Numbered from the stretch's first letter, positions 33,883 to 41,014 are shown. The stretch is DNA of 41,448 bases from Lachnospiraceae bacterium (GCA_017465475.1 JAFTWC010000005.1:1-41448); one strand, 5' to 3'. Notes: a model not told the origin generated them from the sequence alone. Numbers and translations are program-made.

Positions 33883-34368
33883 ATGGGAAAGATGATTAAG
33901 GTAGGCATGGCGGATTTGAATCTCTGCCAGGCACCTGATGCAATTACAACATTAGGGCTCGGTTCGTGCGTCGGTGTTGTTTTGTATGATGCTAATACAA
34001 AAATTGCCGGCTTAGTACATGTGATGTTGCCCGATAGTACAAAGATAAAAAACAATGAAAATATTGCCAAATTTGCAGACACCGGTATTGATGAAATGGT
34101 ACGGAGAGTGGTACAGGCAGGTGCATCAAGAACTGCATTAAAGGCGAAGATTGCGGGAGGAGCGCAGATGTTCGCTTTTAGTTCGGAAAATGATTTGCTT
34201 CGTGTAGGTGCCAGAAACGTGGAAGCTGTAAAAGATAAATTGGCAGGACTACGGATTCCGATTATAGCAGAAGATACGGGAAATTCTTACGGTCGAACCA
34301 TAGAATTTTATCCGGAAACCAGTGAATTACTGATAAAAGCAGTCGGAAAGTCCATATATGTGATTTAG
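33883..34368 (+). CDS. cheD: Chemoreceptor glutamine deamidase CheD
   Basis: CheD deamidates specific receptor glutamines and binds CheC to adjust adaptation. The 161-residue protein carries the catalytic Cys29 in TLGLGSCVGVVLYD and His46 in AGLVHVMLP, both in the usual motif. The C-terminal region NSYGRTIEFYPETSELLIKAV is also typical. The ATG at 33883 follows TAGGAGG just past the cheC stop, so the partner genes are tightly coupled. Confidence 0.97.
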   Translation: MGKMIKVGMADLNLCQAPDAITTLGLGSCVGVVLYDANTKIAGLVHVMLPDSTKIKNNENIAKFADTGIDEMVRRVVQAGASRTALKAKIAGGAQMFAFSSENDLLRVGARNVEAVKDKLAGLRIPIIAEDTGNSYGRTIEFYPETSELLIKAVGKSIYVI

Positions 34369-34380
34369 GAGGCTGTAAAA

Positions 34381-34716
34381 GTGGAAGGGAAAAATATTCC
34401 GCCGATTATTACATTAACAGCAGCAATGGTTGCCTGTGTGATATGCATTTTGCGCGGGGCATCGTTATATACAACGTTAAAAATTGTTTTGCTTGTTATG
34501 ATCGTTTTCTACATTATCGGAAGGATAGCCCAAAAGATTTTGGTGAAAATTGATAACGATGCTGAAGAAGCAGCTTTGCAGAGACAACGGGAAGAACAGG
34601 AGCGAGCTGCAAAAGAATTGGAAGAAGCAGAACTTGCGAAACAAAAAGAGGCTGAAAGTACAGCAACTGCAAATCAGACAGAGCAGGAGAACAATGATGA
34701 GACATCTGTAACCTAA
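34381..34716 (+). CDS. Uncharacterised small membrane protein between cheD and sigD
   Basis: I do not recognise this 111-residue product. It starts with GTG at 34381, supported by GGAGG (34368-34372) that overlaps the cheD stop. Two short transmembrane helices (about 8-25 and 30-48) form a hairpin joined by RGASLYTT. A strongly charged Glu/Gln/Ala/Lys coiled-coil tail (about 55-100, EEAALQRQREEQERAAKELEEAELAKQKEAE) and a Thr/Asn/Glu end follow. The tail is probably cytoplasmic because the flanking residues (GRIAQKILVKID) are basic. There is no counterpart in the B. subtilis operon, to my knowledge. The membrane anchor plus coiled coil would suit an adaptor, but function is unknown. Confidence 0.8.
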   Translation: MEGKNIPPIITLTAAMVACVICILRGASLYTTLKIVLLVMIVFYIIGRIAQKILVKIDNDAEEAALQRQREEQERAAKELEEAELAKQKEAESTATANQTEQENNDETSVT

Positions 34717-34757
34717 AGGAGTTATCAGGGAGAAAGTAAGTAAGGACAGGAGAGCCT

Positions 34758-35522
34758 ATGAGTGCAGAGGAAAAGCTTAAATTATGGGAAGAGTACGGAA
34801 AGAATAAAACTCCGGAACTGCGCGAAAAGATTATAATTGAATATGCAAGTCTTGTGAAAATCGTAGCAGGAAAGCTTGGCATTTATTTAGGCTATAATGT
34901 GGAGTACGATGACTTGGTCGGATACGGAACGTTTGGTTTGATTGATGCTATTGATAAGTACGATTTTGATAAGGGAGTTAAGTTCGAAACTTACGCTTCG
35001 TTGCGTATCCGGGGAGCAATTTTGGATCAGGTGCGTCGGATGGACTGGTTGCCGCGAACTTTGCGACAGAAACAGAAAAAAATGGATGCTGCCTATCAGA
35101 AGTTAGAAACAGAAAGCGGAAGATTTGCTACGGACGAAGAGTTGGCAGCAGAATTGGAAATTTCCGTGGAAGAATTGAATCAGTGGCAGACCCAGACGAA
35201 AGCGGCCGGTGTAGTTTCTTTGGATGAGTATTTAGAGCAGGGAAGCGAGAACGGAATTGTGGGAAGTACCGAGAGCGAAGATTTTGCCGGACCGGAAAAG
35301 CAAATGGAAGAAAAAACGATGAAAGAACTGTTGATACAGTCATTGGAGTCGTTAACGGAAAAAGAGAAGAAAGTTATTTTACTATATTATTATGAAGAGT
35401 TGACTTTAAAGGAAATCAGTGAGGTGTTGGAAGTTTCTGAGTCCAGAATTTCCCAACTTCATACAAAAGCAATTCAGAAATTGCGCTTAAAATTGGGGAA
35501 TCAAATAGAGATATTTTTCTAG
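34758..35522 (+). CDS. sigD: Flagellar sigma factor SigD/FliA (sigma-28)
   Basis: It directs RNA polymerase to late flagellar, chemotaxis and autolysin promoters. The 254 residues include sigma region 2 (DLVGYGTFGLIDAIDKYDFDKGVKFETYASLRIRGAILDQVRRMDWLPRTLRQ), region 3 (about 115-160) and region 4 with its HTH (LTLKEISEVLEVSESRISQLHTKAIQKLR). The ATG at 34758 follows ACAGGAGAG. Its place near the 3' end of the fla/che operon matches B. subtilis, where distance from the promoter limits SigD levels. The anti-sigma factor FlgM is not in the window. Confidence 0.97.
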   Translation: MSAEEKLKLWEEYGKNKTPELREKIIIEYASLVKIVAGKLGIYLGYNVEYDDLVGYGTFGLIDAIDKYDFDKGVKFETYASLRIRGAILDQVRRMDWLPRTLRQKQKKMDAAYQKLETESGRFATDEELAAELEISVEELNQWQTQTKAAGVVSLDEYLEQGSENGIVGSTESEDFAGPEKQMEEKTMKELLIQSLESLTEKEKKVILLYYYEELTLKEISEVLEVSESRISQLHTKAIQKLRLKLGNQIEIFF

Positions 35523-35537
35523 GAGAAGGAGCTGGCT

Positions 35538-37139
35538 ATGGGACAGGTAAACGGATACTTTCAAATTAGTATCAGGGATAACGGAACATGGATTGTGTTA
35601 TATCCTCCAAAAGAAGGAGGAAAACAAGTTCGTTTTGATATGGCAGATGCTTTTTTGACAAAATGGCGTATTGGTTATGATAAAAAAATATTGTCAGATG
35701 CATTGGCAAAAGTAACGGAAAAGACGGAGTTACGGTTGACGGCAGAAAAGATACATCCTATGGATGAATCGGCAATTGTGGTAATTGATTCAAATCATTT
35801 AAATGCAGAAATTACATTGTTTCCGCCGGCAGAAGGACGTTCTTCCATGTCCAGAGATGAGATTATAGGGGAACTGGTTCGCGGCGGTGTGAAGTATGGT
35901 TTGGTTGAACCGAAATTAGATGCCCTTATGGCAGAACGGGTATATTGTACTCCGATTATACTTGCAAAAGCAACTCTTCCGATAGAAGGAAAAGATGCAA
36001 AGATTACATATCATTTTAACACGGATTTGACACTAAAACCGAAAATGTTAGATGACGGTTCTGTGGATTTCCATACACTGGATACGATATGTCCGGTAAG
36101 AGCCGGAGATTTATTGGCAGAGTTGGAGCCGGCAGTACAGGGAAGACCGGGAATTGATGTTTGCGGTAAACCGATTCGGCCGATGAAGGTGAACAATCTG
36201 GTTTTACGTCATGCAAATCGTATTCATTTGTCGGAAGACGGGCTAAAGATGTATTCTGACGTTAGCGGACATGTAAGTTTAGTAGATGATAAGGTGTTTG
36301 TATCAGACACTTATGAAGTGGCTGCGGATGTGGATTCTTCTACGGGCGATGTAGTATGTGAAGGAAATGTAGAAGTAAAGGGAAATGTTCGTACCGGATT
36401 TAAGATTGATGCAAAGGGCGATGTGATTGTTCACGGCGTTGTAGAAGGTGCAGAGATACAAGCCGGCGGTCAGATTATTTTGATGCGAGGAATTCAGGGA
36501 ATGTCTCGTGGTAAGTTGATTGCTAACGGAAATATTATTTCTAAGTTTATTGAAAGTGCGGAAGTAATCTCAAAGTACGGCTATGTACAATCTGAGGCAA
36601 TTATGCATAGTCAGGTATCTGCAAAAACCGATGTTATTGTAGGAGGAAAGAAAGGCTTCATTACGGGAGGAAGCACCAGATGCAGTCAAATGATTGAAGC
36701 AAAGACAGTAGGTTCCAATATGGGAACTACAACATTATTGGAAGTTGGTGTGGATCCTACGGTGGCAGAAGAATATCGGAGATTGGAAAAGCAGGTTCCG
36801 GAGTTGGAGGCCGAAAGAGAGAGTTGTACACAAAACCTTCTTCTTCTTGCTAAAAAGTTAAAACAAGGAGAACAGCTTCCGGTGGATAAATTGTTGTTGT
36901 TAAAAAGCTCTCAGAAGCGTGTGGCAGAGATAGATAATGAGATTGAGGAAATTGATAAACGATTGGATGAGTTACAGGAAGATATGGAGATGAAGGAAAA
37001 CGGTATGATTCGTGTTTCTCAAACCGCTTATTCCGGATGTAAGATTACAATTTCCGGCGCAGTATATTATGTAAAATCAGAGTTGTCTCATGCACGTTTT
37101 GTAAAAGAACGCGGAGATGTTAAGATTGATGCATATTAA
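35538..37139 (+). CDS. fapA: FapA/DUF342 family protein
   Basis: A 533-residue cytoplasmic protein of the flagellar assembly protein A (DUF342) family. The N-terminal part contains the FapA pattern (MSRDEIIGELVRGGVKYGLVEPKLDALMAERVY). A beta-helix-like repeat region follows (about 250-390, with repeating V-x-G-x-V/I units such as VVCEGNVEVKGNVRTGFKIDAKGDVIVHGVVEGAEIQAGGQIIL), then a coiled coil (about 415-495). In Vibrio, FapA affects flagellation in response to glucose signalling; its role in Bacillota is not established. It starts 15 bases after the sigD stop with AGGAGAAGGAG. The exact role is uncertain although the family is clear. Confidence 0.88.
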   Translation: MGQVNGYFQISIRDNGTWIVLYPPKEGGKQVRFDMADAFLTKWRIGYDKKILSDALAKVTEKTELRLTAEKIHPMDESAIVVIDSNHLNAEITLFPPAEGRSSMSRDEIIGELVRGGVKYGLVEPKLDALMAERVYCTPIILAKATLPIEGKDAKITYHFNTDLTLKPKMLDDGSVDFHTLDTICPVRAGDLLAELEPAVQGRPGIDVCGKPIRPMKVNNLVLRHANRIHLSEDGLKMYSDVSGHVSLVDDKVFVSDTYEVAADVDSSTGDVVCEGNVEVKGNVRTGFKIDAKGDVIVHGVVEGAEIQAGGQIILMRGIQGMSRGKLIANGNIISKFIESAEVISKYGYVQSEAIMHSQVSAKTDVIVGGKKGFITGGSTRCSQMIEAKTVGSNMGTTTLLEVGVDPTVAEEYRRLEKQVPELEAERESCTQNLLLLAKKLKQGEQLPVDKLLLLKSSQKRVAEIDNEIEEIDKRLDELQEDMEMKENGMIRVSQTAYSGCKITISGAVYYVKSELSHARFVKERGDVKIDAY

Positions 37140-37193
37140 GCGTTGAGGATGTGTTTTGATTATGATTTGCAGGGTATGTACAACATGAAAGTT

Positions 37194-37221
37194 AAAAAGT
37201 CCGGCGTATACCGGGCTTTTT
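37194..37221 (+). terminator. Terminator or attenuator after fapA
   Basis: An 11-bp stem (AAAAAGTCCGG at 37194-37204 with CCGGGCTTTTT at 37211-37221) with a CGTATA loop ends in a T-tract. It lies about 55 bases after the fapA stop and just before the ribosome binding site of the next gene, so the last three genes depend on read-through or on an unseen promoter. Confidence 0.75.
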
Positions 37222-37241
37222 AAAAGGAAGGGGGGACTGTT

Positions 37242-37556
37242 TTGCCGATTACAAGATTGGATATGATTTCCATGGCACCGAAAACCCAGGAAGCAGGAGC
37301 ATATAAGCAACAAGAAGTACAACATCCGACAACACAGCAACATAATATTGCAGGAACGGTACAGCAACAAGCCCGTATGCAGGAAACACAAACCGTCCGT
37401 TCTAATAAGACAGAGAATGAAGAGCAAAAGTATGATGCCAAAGAACGGGGAAAGGGAGCATACGGAGGCTCTTCCGGGAAAAAGAAAGAACAGGAAAAAA
37501 AGGAAAAAGAACAGCGCATGAAAATGCGAGGGAGTACGTTTGATATTACAATATAA
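37242..37556 (+). CDS. Small charged protein of the late fla operon
   Basis: A 104-residue hydrophilic protein starting with TTG at 37242 after AAGGAAGGGGGG. The ends look constrained: PITRLDMISMAPKTQEAG at the N terminus and GSTFDITI at the C terminus. The middle is low-complexity Gln/Lys/Glu with many QQ pairs. From memory, similar small proteins with a 'PI-R-x-D' start and a 'G-x-x-x-D-I' end occur next to the DUF6115 gene in many Bacillota flagellar operons, without a named function. No transmembrane segment or signal peptide is present. It is probably largely disordered. Confidence 0.65.
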   Translation: MPITRLDMISMAPKTQEAGAYKQQEVQHPTTQQHNIAGTVQQQARMQETQTVRSNKTENEEQKYDAKERGKGAYGGSSGKKKEQEKKEKEQRMKMRGSTFDITI

Positions 37557-37598
37557 CGTCTCAATGAAAAGGGTATTGATGAGGAAAAGAGGAAGTTT

Positions 37599-38339
37599 AT
37601 GGAACCGATTACAATTATAATGATTTTGGTGGGGGTGGCTTTTTTGGTCGGAAGTTGTTTTCTGACCAAAGATGTGGCTACAGAAACAGATTATGATGAA
37701 CTTGTAAATCGTTTGGCAAGGCGAGAACTTACCGCAGAGGAGACAGAGCGACTTCGTGAAGCGGTAGATCGGATTGTTTCCGAAAAAACAGAGGAAGTTA
37801 TTTTAAAAACCGATGATTATCTCAGTCAAGTGGCAAATGAGAAGATTATGTCGGTGGATGAGTTTTCAAAACAGATTTTGGAACGCTTGGATAAAAACAA
37901 TTCAGACGTTATGTTCCTATATAACATGGTAACCGAAACGAAGGAAGAGTTAAAGTCAGAAATTGCCGCTGCAAAGAAAACAAAAGAAACATTAGAACGT
38001 CTGCTGGAACATGCGCCGAATGAAAATTCGGAAAGAGCAGTAGCAGCAGAACCGAAGAAAAAAACAGCAACTACAGTGGCAGTTAAGAGTAAAAAAACAG
38101 AGACGGAAAAGAAAATAACCGTTAAAAAAGAAGAAAAAGAAGCGGTAAAACAGGATGATATTGCAGCCTTATTGGCGGCAACCATTACGATGGAGCCGGA
38201 AGCGTCTGTAGAAGGGGATATGCCGAAGGATAAAATTTTAGAGTTATATAAAAGCGGAAAATCCATTCGGGAAATATCCAGAGAATTAGGTATGGGTCAA
38301 GGCGAGGTAAAGCTTGTAATCGATTTATACGGAGTGTAA
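37599..38339 (+). CDS. SwrB-position membrane coiled-coil protein (DUF6115-like)
   Basis: A 246-residue protein with an N-terminal transmembrane helix (about 4-22, ITIIMILVGVAFLVGSCFL) and a long coiled coil (about 30-135, including YDELVNRLARRELTAEETERLREAVDRI). A Lys/Glu/Thr/Ala-rich linker follows. It ends in a small helix-turn-helix-like domain (KILELYKSGKSIREISRELGMGQGEVKLVIDLYG). The tail pattern fits the DUF6115 family. The gene holds the place of B. subtilis swrB (after sigD, before rpsB), whose product is also a single-pass protein that promotes basal-body maturation. A functional match to SwrB is plausible but not shown. The start follows AGAGGAAG. Confidence 0.75.
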   Translation: MEPITIIMILVGVAFLVGSCFLTKDVATETDYDELVNRLARRELTAEETERLREAVDRIVSEKTEEVILKTDDYLSQVANEKIMSVDEFSKQILERLDKNNSDVMFLYNMVTETKEELKSEIAAAKKTKETLERLLEHAPNENSERAVAAEPKKKTATTVAVKSKKTETEKKITVKKEEKEAVKQDDIAALLAATITMEPEASVEGDMPKDKILELYKSGKSIREISRELGMGQGEVKLVIDLYGV

Positions 38340-38360
38340 AAAAGCAAAGGGCGGATAAGA

Positions 38361-39008
38361 ATGAAAAGAAAGTATTTTATGCGCGGAATAGGAATCGGAG
38401 TGATTATTACTGCTATTGTTTTTACAGTGGCAGCACCGAAAAGAGAAGTGAAAATGTCGGATGAAGAAGTAATCGCCAGAGCGCAGGAATTGGGATATAC
38501 AAAAGATAAACAGAATGTAACACCGGAGGATATTGATAAATTAAAAGAGCAGATTACGGGAGAAGCCTCCGTAACAGACACACCGGATACAACAAAGGAA
38601 GTTACACCGGAAGGAACACCGGGACCGACCATGTCACCGGTTCCGACACCGGAACCGCCGGAAGAACCTGAGAGGCCGGATGTACCGGCAACTCCGACGG
38701 CTACCGTAAAGGCCACTTCTACGCCAAGGCCGACTGCTACATCCACACCAAAGCCGACGGCGACACAAAAACCGACGGTTGCTCCGACAAAAACGCCGTC
38801 TGTTTCACCCCGTACGATAAAGGTAGAGCGGGGAATGACAGCCACAAAGGTAGCAGGGCTTTTAGTGGATATCAATGCAATACCGGAAGCGGCAGATTTC
38901 GTGGCATATCTTAGAAGAAATAATTTAACAGATTTTATTAATATCGGTACATTTACAATACCGGAAGGTGCGGGGTACGAAGAAATTGCCAGGATTTTAA
39001 CGAAATAG
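38361..39008 (+). CDS. Membrane-anchored MltG/YceG-like LysM-subdomain protein without catalytic domain
   Basis: A 215-residue protein with a short basic N terminus and one transmembrane or signal helix (about 8-25). A polar segment comes next, then a Pro/Thr-rich low-complexity wall-spanning stretch (about 85-150) built of repeats such as TPRPTATSTPKPTATQKPT. The C-terminal ~65-residue domain (IKVERGMTATKVAGLLVDINAIPEAADFVAYLRRNNLTDFINIGTFTIPEGAGYEEIARILTK) matches the pattern of the LysM-like subdomain of MltG (YceG) endolytic transglycosylases. The catalytic domain that follows it in MltG is absent and the stop comes directly after. Peptidoglycan binding is therefore plausible and cleavage is not. 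It is the last gene before the operon terminator. Confidence 0.7.
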   Translation: MKRKYFMRGIGIGVIITAIVFTVAAPKREVKMSDEEVIARAQELGYTKDKQNVTPEDIDKLKEQITGEASVTDTPDTTKEVTPEGTPGPTMSPVPTPEPPEEPERPDVPATPTATVKATSTPRPTATSTPKPTATQKPTVAPTKTPSVSPRTIKVERGMTATKVAGLLVDINAIPEAADFVAYLRRNNLTDFINIGTFTIPEGAGYEEIARILTK

Positions 39009-39057
39009 AGGTAGGGTGAATCAGGTAAAACAGAAAACTTAAAAGGAAAGATTAGAG

Positions 39058-39098
39058 AAAGGCAAAAACTTTGGAAAAAAGTGCTTGCCTTTTTCTTT
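39058..39098 (+). terminator. fla/che operon terminator
   Basis: AAAGGCAA (39058-39065) pairs with TTGCCTTT (39085-39092). An inner helix ACTTT (39068-39072)/AAAGT (39078-39082) lies across a 2x2 internal loop, with loop GGAAA. TTTTCTTTT follows. The 3' arm also contains the -35 element of the rpsB promoter. Confidence 0.8.
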
Positions 39099-39113
39099 TG
39101 TTTGTGTTAGAAT
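39085..39113 (+). promoter_or_regulatory. Sigma-A promoter for rpsB-tsf
   Basis: TTGCCT (39085-39090), a 17-bp spacer and TAGAAT (39108-39113) form a near-consensus promoter. It lies within the 3' arm and U-tract of the preceding terminator. Confidence 0.8.
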
Positions 39114-39115
39114 AT

Positions 39116-39194
39116 CAAACGGTGCAGTCGGCGTATGCCGAAATAAGCATGTGTGTGAACTCACGGCATGGTGCCGTAGCTCGCGGTTTGCCGA
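39116..39194 (+). promoter_or_regulatory. Structured rpsB 5' leader (possible S2 autoregulatory RNA)
   Basis: Within the ~120-nt leader, CAAAC (39116-39120) can pair with GTTTG (39186-39190) and close two internal hairpins: TCGGC-GTAT-GCCGA (39128-39141) and ACGGCA-TGG-TGCCGT (39163-39177). Together these form a three-way junction. A second GCCGA at 39190-39194 could compete for TCGGC. Ribosomal-protein leaders often bind the encoded protein; that this one does is inference. Confidence 0.45.
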
Positions 39195-39238
39195 AGAATG
39201 AGGCACACAGAAGAATAAAACCAAACGGAGGTAATATC

Positions 39239-39982
39239 ATGAGCGTAATTTCTATGAAGCAGTTACTTGAAGCAGGTGTTCATTTTGGACATCAGACCAG
39301 AAGATGGAACCCGAAGATGGCAGAGTACATCTATACCGAGAGAAACGGTATCTACATCATCGACTTACAGAAGTCTGTAGGTAAGGTTGATGAAGCTTAC
39401 TTTGCAATCAAGGACATCGTTGCAAACGGCGGTAAGGTACTTTTCGTTGGTACCAAGAAGCAGGCACAGGACTCTGTTAAGACTGAGGCTGAGCGTTGCG
39501 GTATGTACTATGTAAATGAAAGATGGCTCGGCGGTATGCTGACCAACTTCAAGACCATTCAGTCCAGAATCGCTAAGTTAAAGGCAATCGAGAAGATGAG
39601 CGAAGACGGTACTTTCGATGTTCTTCCGAAGAAGGAAGTTATCGAGTTAAAGAAGGAATGGGCTAAGCTTGAGAAGAACCTTGGCGGTATTAAGGAGATG
39701 AAGGATATTCCGGACGCAATCTTCATCGTAGACCCGAAGAAGGAAAGAATCTGCGTACAGGAAGCACATTCCCTTGGTATTCCGTTAATCGGTATCGCTG
39801 ACACCAACTGTGATCCGGAAGAGCTTGATTATGTAATTCCGGGTAACGACGATGCAATCCGTGCAGTTAAGCTTATCGTTGCTAAGATGGCTGACGCTGT
39901 TATCGAAGCTAATCAGGGTGAGCAGTTTGTAGATGCTCCGGCTGCTGAAGCTGAGGAAGTTGAAGAGACCGTTGCTGAGTAA
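39239..39982 (+). CDS. rpsB: 30S ribosomal protein S2
   Basis: S2 is an essential small-subunit protein on the solvent side of the 30S head-body junction. It is 247 residues from the ATG at 39239, with GGAGG at the right spacing. The frame stays open upstream to 39071 through the promoter and leader, which are clearly non-coding. Family motifs include [52 protein letters not shown] and [29 protein letters not shown]. An acidic tail ends the protein. Codon usage is strongly optimised (AAG, GGT, AAC, ATC), as in highly expressed genes. Confidence 0.99.
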   Translation: MSVISMKQLLEAGVHFGHQTRRWNPKMAEYIYTERNGIYIIDLQKSVGKVDEAYFAIKDIVANGGKVLFVGTKKQAQDSVKTEAERCGMYYVNERWLGGMLTNFKTIQSRIAKLKAIEKMSEDGTFDVLPKKEVIELKKEWAKLEKNLGGIKEMKDIPDAIFIVDPKKERICVQEAHSLGIPLIGIADTNCDPEELDYVIPGNDDAIRAVKLIVAKMADAVIEANQGEQFVDAPAAEAEEVEETVAE

Positions 39983-40005
39983 TATTTTCAGATAAGAACG
40001 ATAGT

Positions 40006-40033
40006 AGTGCGTTCCCGTTTTCGGGGACGCACT
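40006..40033 (+). other. Stable hairpin between rpsB and tsf
   Basis: A 12-bp stem (AGTGCGTTCCCG at 40006-40017 with CGGGGACGCACT at 40022-40033) with a TTTT loop and one G-T pair. No U-tract follows (GTCAAATAAAAC), so it is not a full terminator. It may set the S2:EF-Ts ratio by processing or attenuation. Confidence 0.7.
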
Positions 40034-40069
40034 GTCAAATAAAACTATTCTATTCAGGAGGAAAATAAA

Positions 40070-41014
40070 ATGGCAGATATTAGTGCATCTATGGTAAAAG
40101 AGTTAAGAGAGATGACCGGCGCAGGTATGATGGACTGTAAGAAGGCTCTTGCAGAGACCAATGGCGATATGGACAAGGCTGTAGAATACTTAAGAGAAAA
40201 GGGCCTTGCAAAGGCTGCTAAGAAGGCAAGCAGAATTGCAGCAGAGGGTATTTGTGAGACCACCGTTAGTGCTGACGGTAAGGTTGCAGCAATCGTAGAA
40301 GTTAACTCCGAGACTGACTTCGTTGCAAAGAACGACAAGTTCCGTGGTTATGTTAAGACTGTTGTTGAGCAGGCTGCTAACAGCACCGCTACCGACATTG
40401 ATGCTTTCCTTGCAGAGACTTGGGCTGCAGATCCGTCCAAGACCGTTGCAGAAGAGCTTGCAGCTCAGATCGCTGTTATCGGTGAGAACATGAAGATTCG
40501 TCGTTTCGAGAGAGTAGTTGCTGAGAACGGATTTGTAGAGTCCTATATCCACAGCGGCGGTAAGATTGGTGTATTGATCGTACTTGACGCTTCCGAGATG
40601 AATGCAGCAGCTAAGGAATGTGCAAAGAACGTAGCAATGCAGGTTGCAGCTATGAATCCGAAGTACGTTTCTAAGGATGATGTTGATGCAGATTACATTG
40701 AGCACGAGAAGGAAATCATCAAGGCTCAGATTATGAACGATCCGAAGGAGTCCCAGAAGCCGGAGAAGGTGATCGAGGGTATGATCAGCGGTCGTATCAA
40801 TAAGGAATTAAAGGAAATTTGTCTCTTAGACCAAGTATACGTAAAGGCAGAGGACGGAAAGCAGTCCGTAGCTCAGTACGTAGCACAGGTTGCTAAGGAC
40901 AATGGCATGACTCTTGCTATTAAGAAGTTCGTTCGTTTCGAGACCGGTGAAGGCCTTGAGAAGAAGCAGGAAGACTTCGCAGCAGAAGTTGCAGCTCAGA
41001 TGGCAGGGGTATAA
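40070..41014 (+). CDS. tsf: Translation elongation factor Ts
   Basis: EF-Ts exchanges GDP for GTP on EF-Tu. The 314 residues contain the N-terminal UBA-like domain (SASMVKELREMTGAGMMDCKKALAE), the EF-Tu-contacting TDFVAKN at 82-88, and two dimerisation-type core repeats. The strong CAGGAGG before the ATG at 40070 fixes the start. Codon bias is optimised as in rpsB. The rpsB-tsf pairing is nearly universal in bacteria. Confidence 0.99.
   Translation: MADISASMVKELREMTGAGMMDCKKALAETNGDMDKAVEYLREKGLAKAAKKASRIAAEGICETTVSADGKVAAIVEVNSETDFVAKNDKFRGYVKTVVEQAANSTATDIDAFLAETWAADPSKTVAEELAAQIAVIGENMKIRRFERVVAENGFVESYIHSGGKIGVLIVLDASEMNAAAKECAKNVAMQVAAMNPKYVSKDDVDADYIEHEKEIIKAQIMNDPKESQKPEKVIEGMISGRINKELKEICLLDQVYVKAEDGKQSVAQYVAQVAKDNGMTLAIKKFVRFETGEGLEKKQEDFAAEVAAQMAGV

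Noticed and set aside
37221-37249. TAAA and GCCGAT upstream of the 104-aa gene as a SigD promoter
   Set aside because: The spacing is 19 bases and GCCGAT falls within the first codons of the gene, so it does not fit sigma-28 geometry.
39071-39238. In-frame N-terminal extension of rpsB
   Set aside because: It covers the promoter and structured leader. S2 proteins begin at the [11 protein letters not shown] equivalent, and GGAGG precedes 39239.
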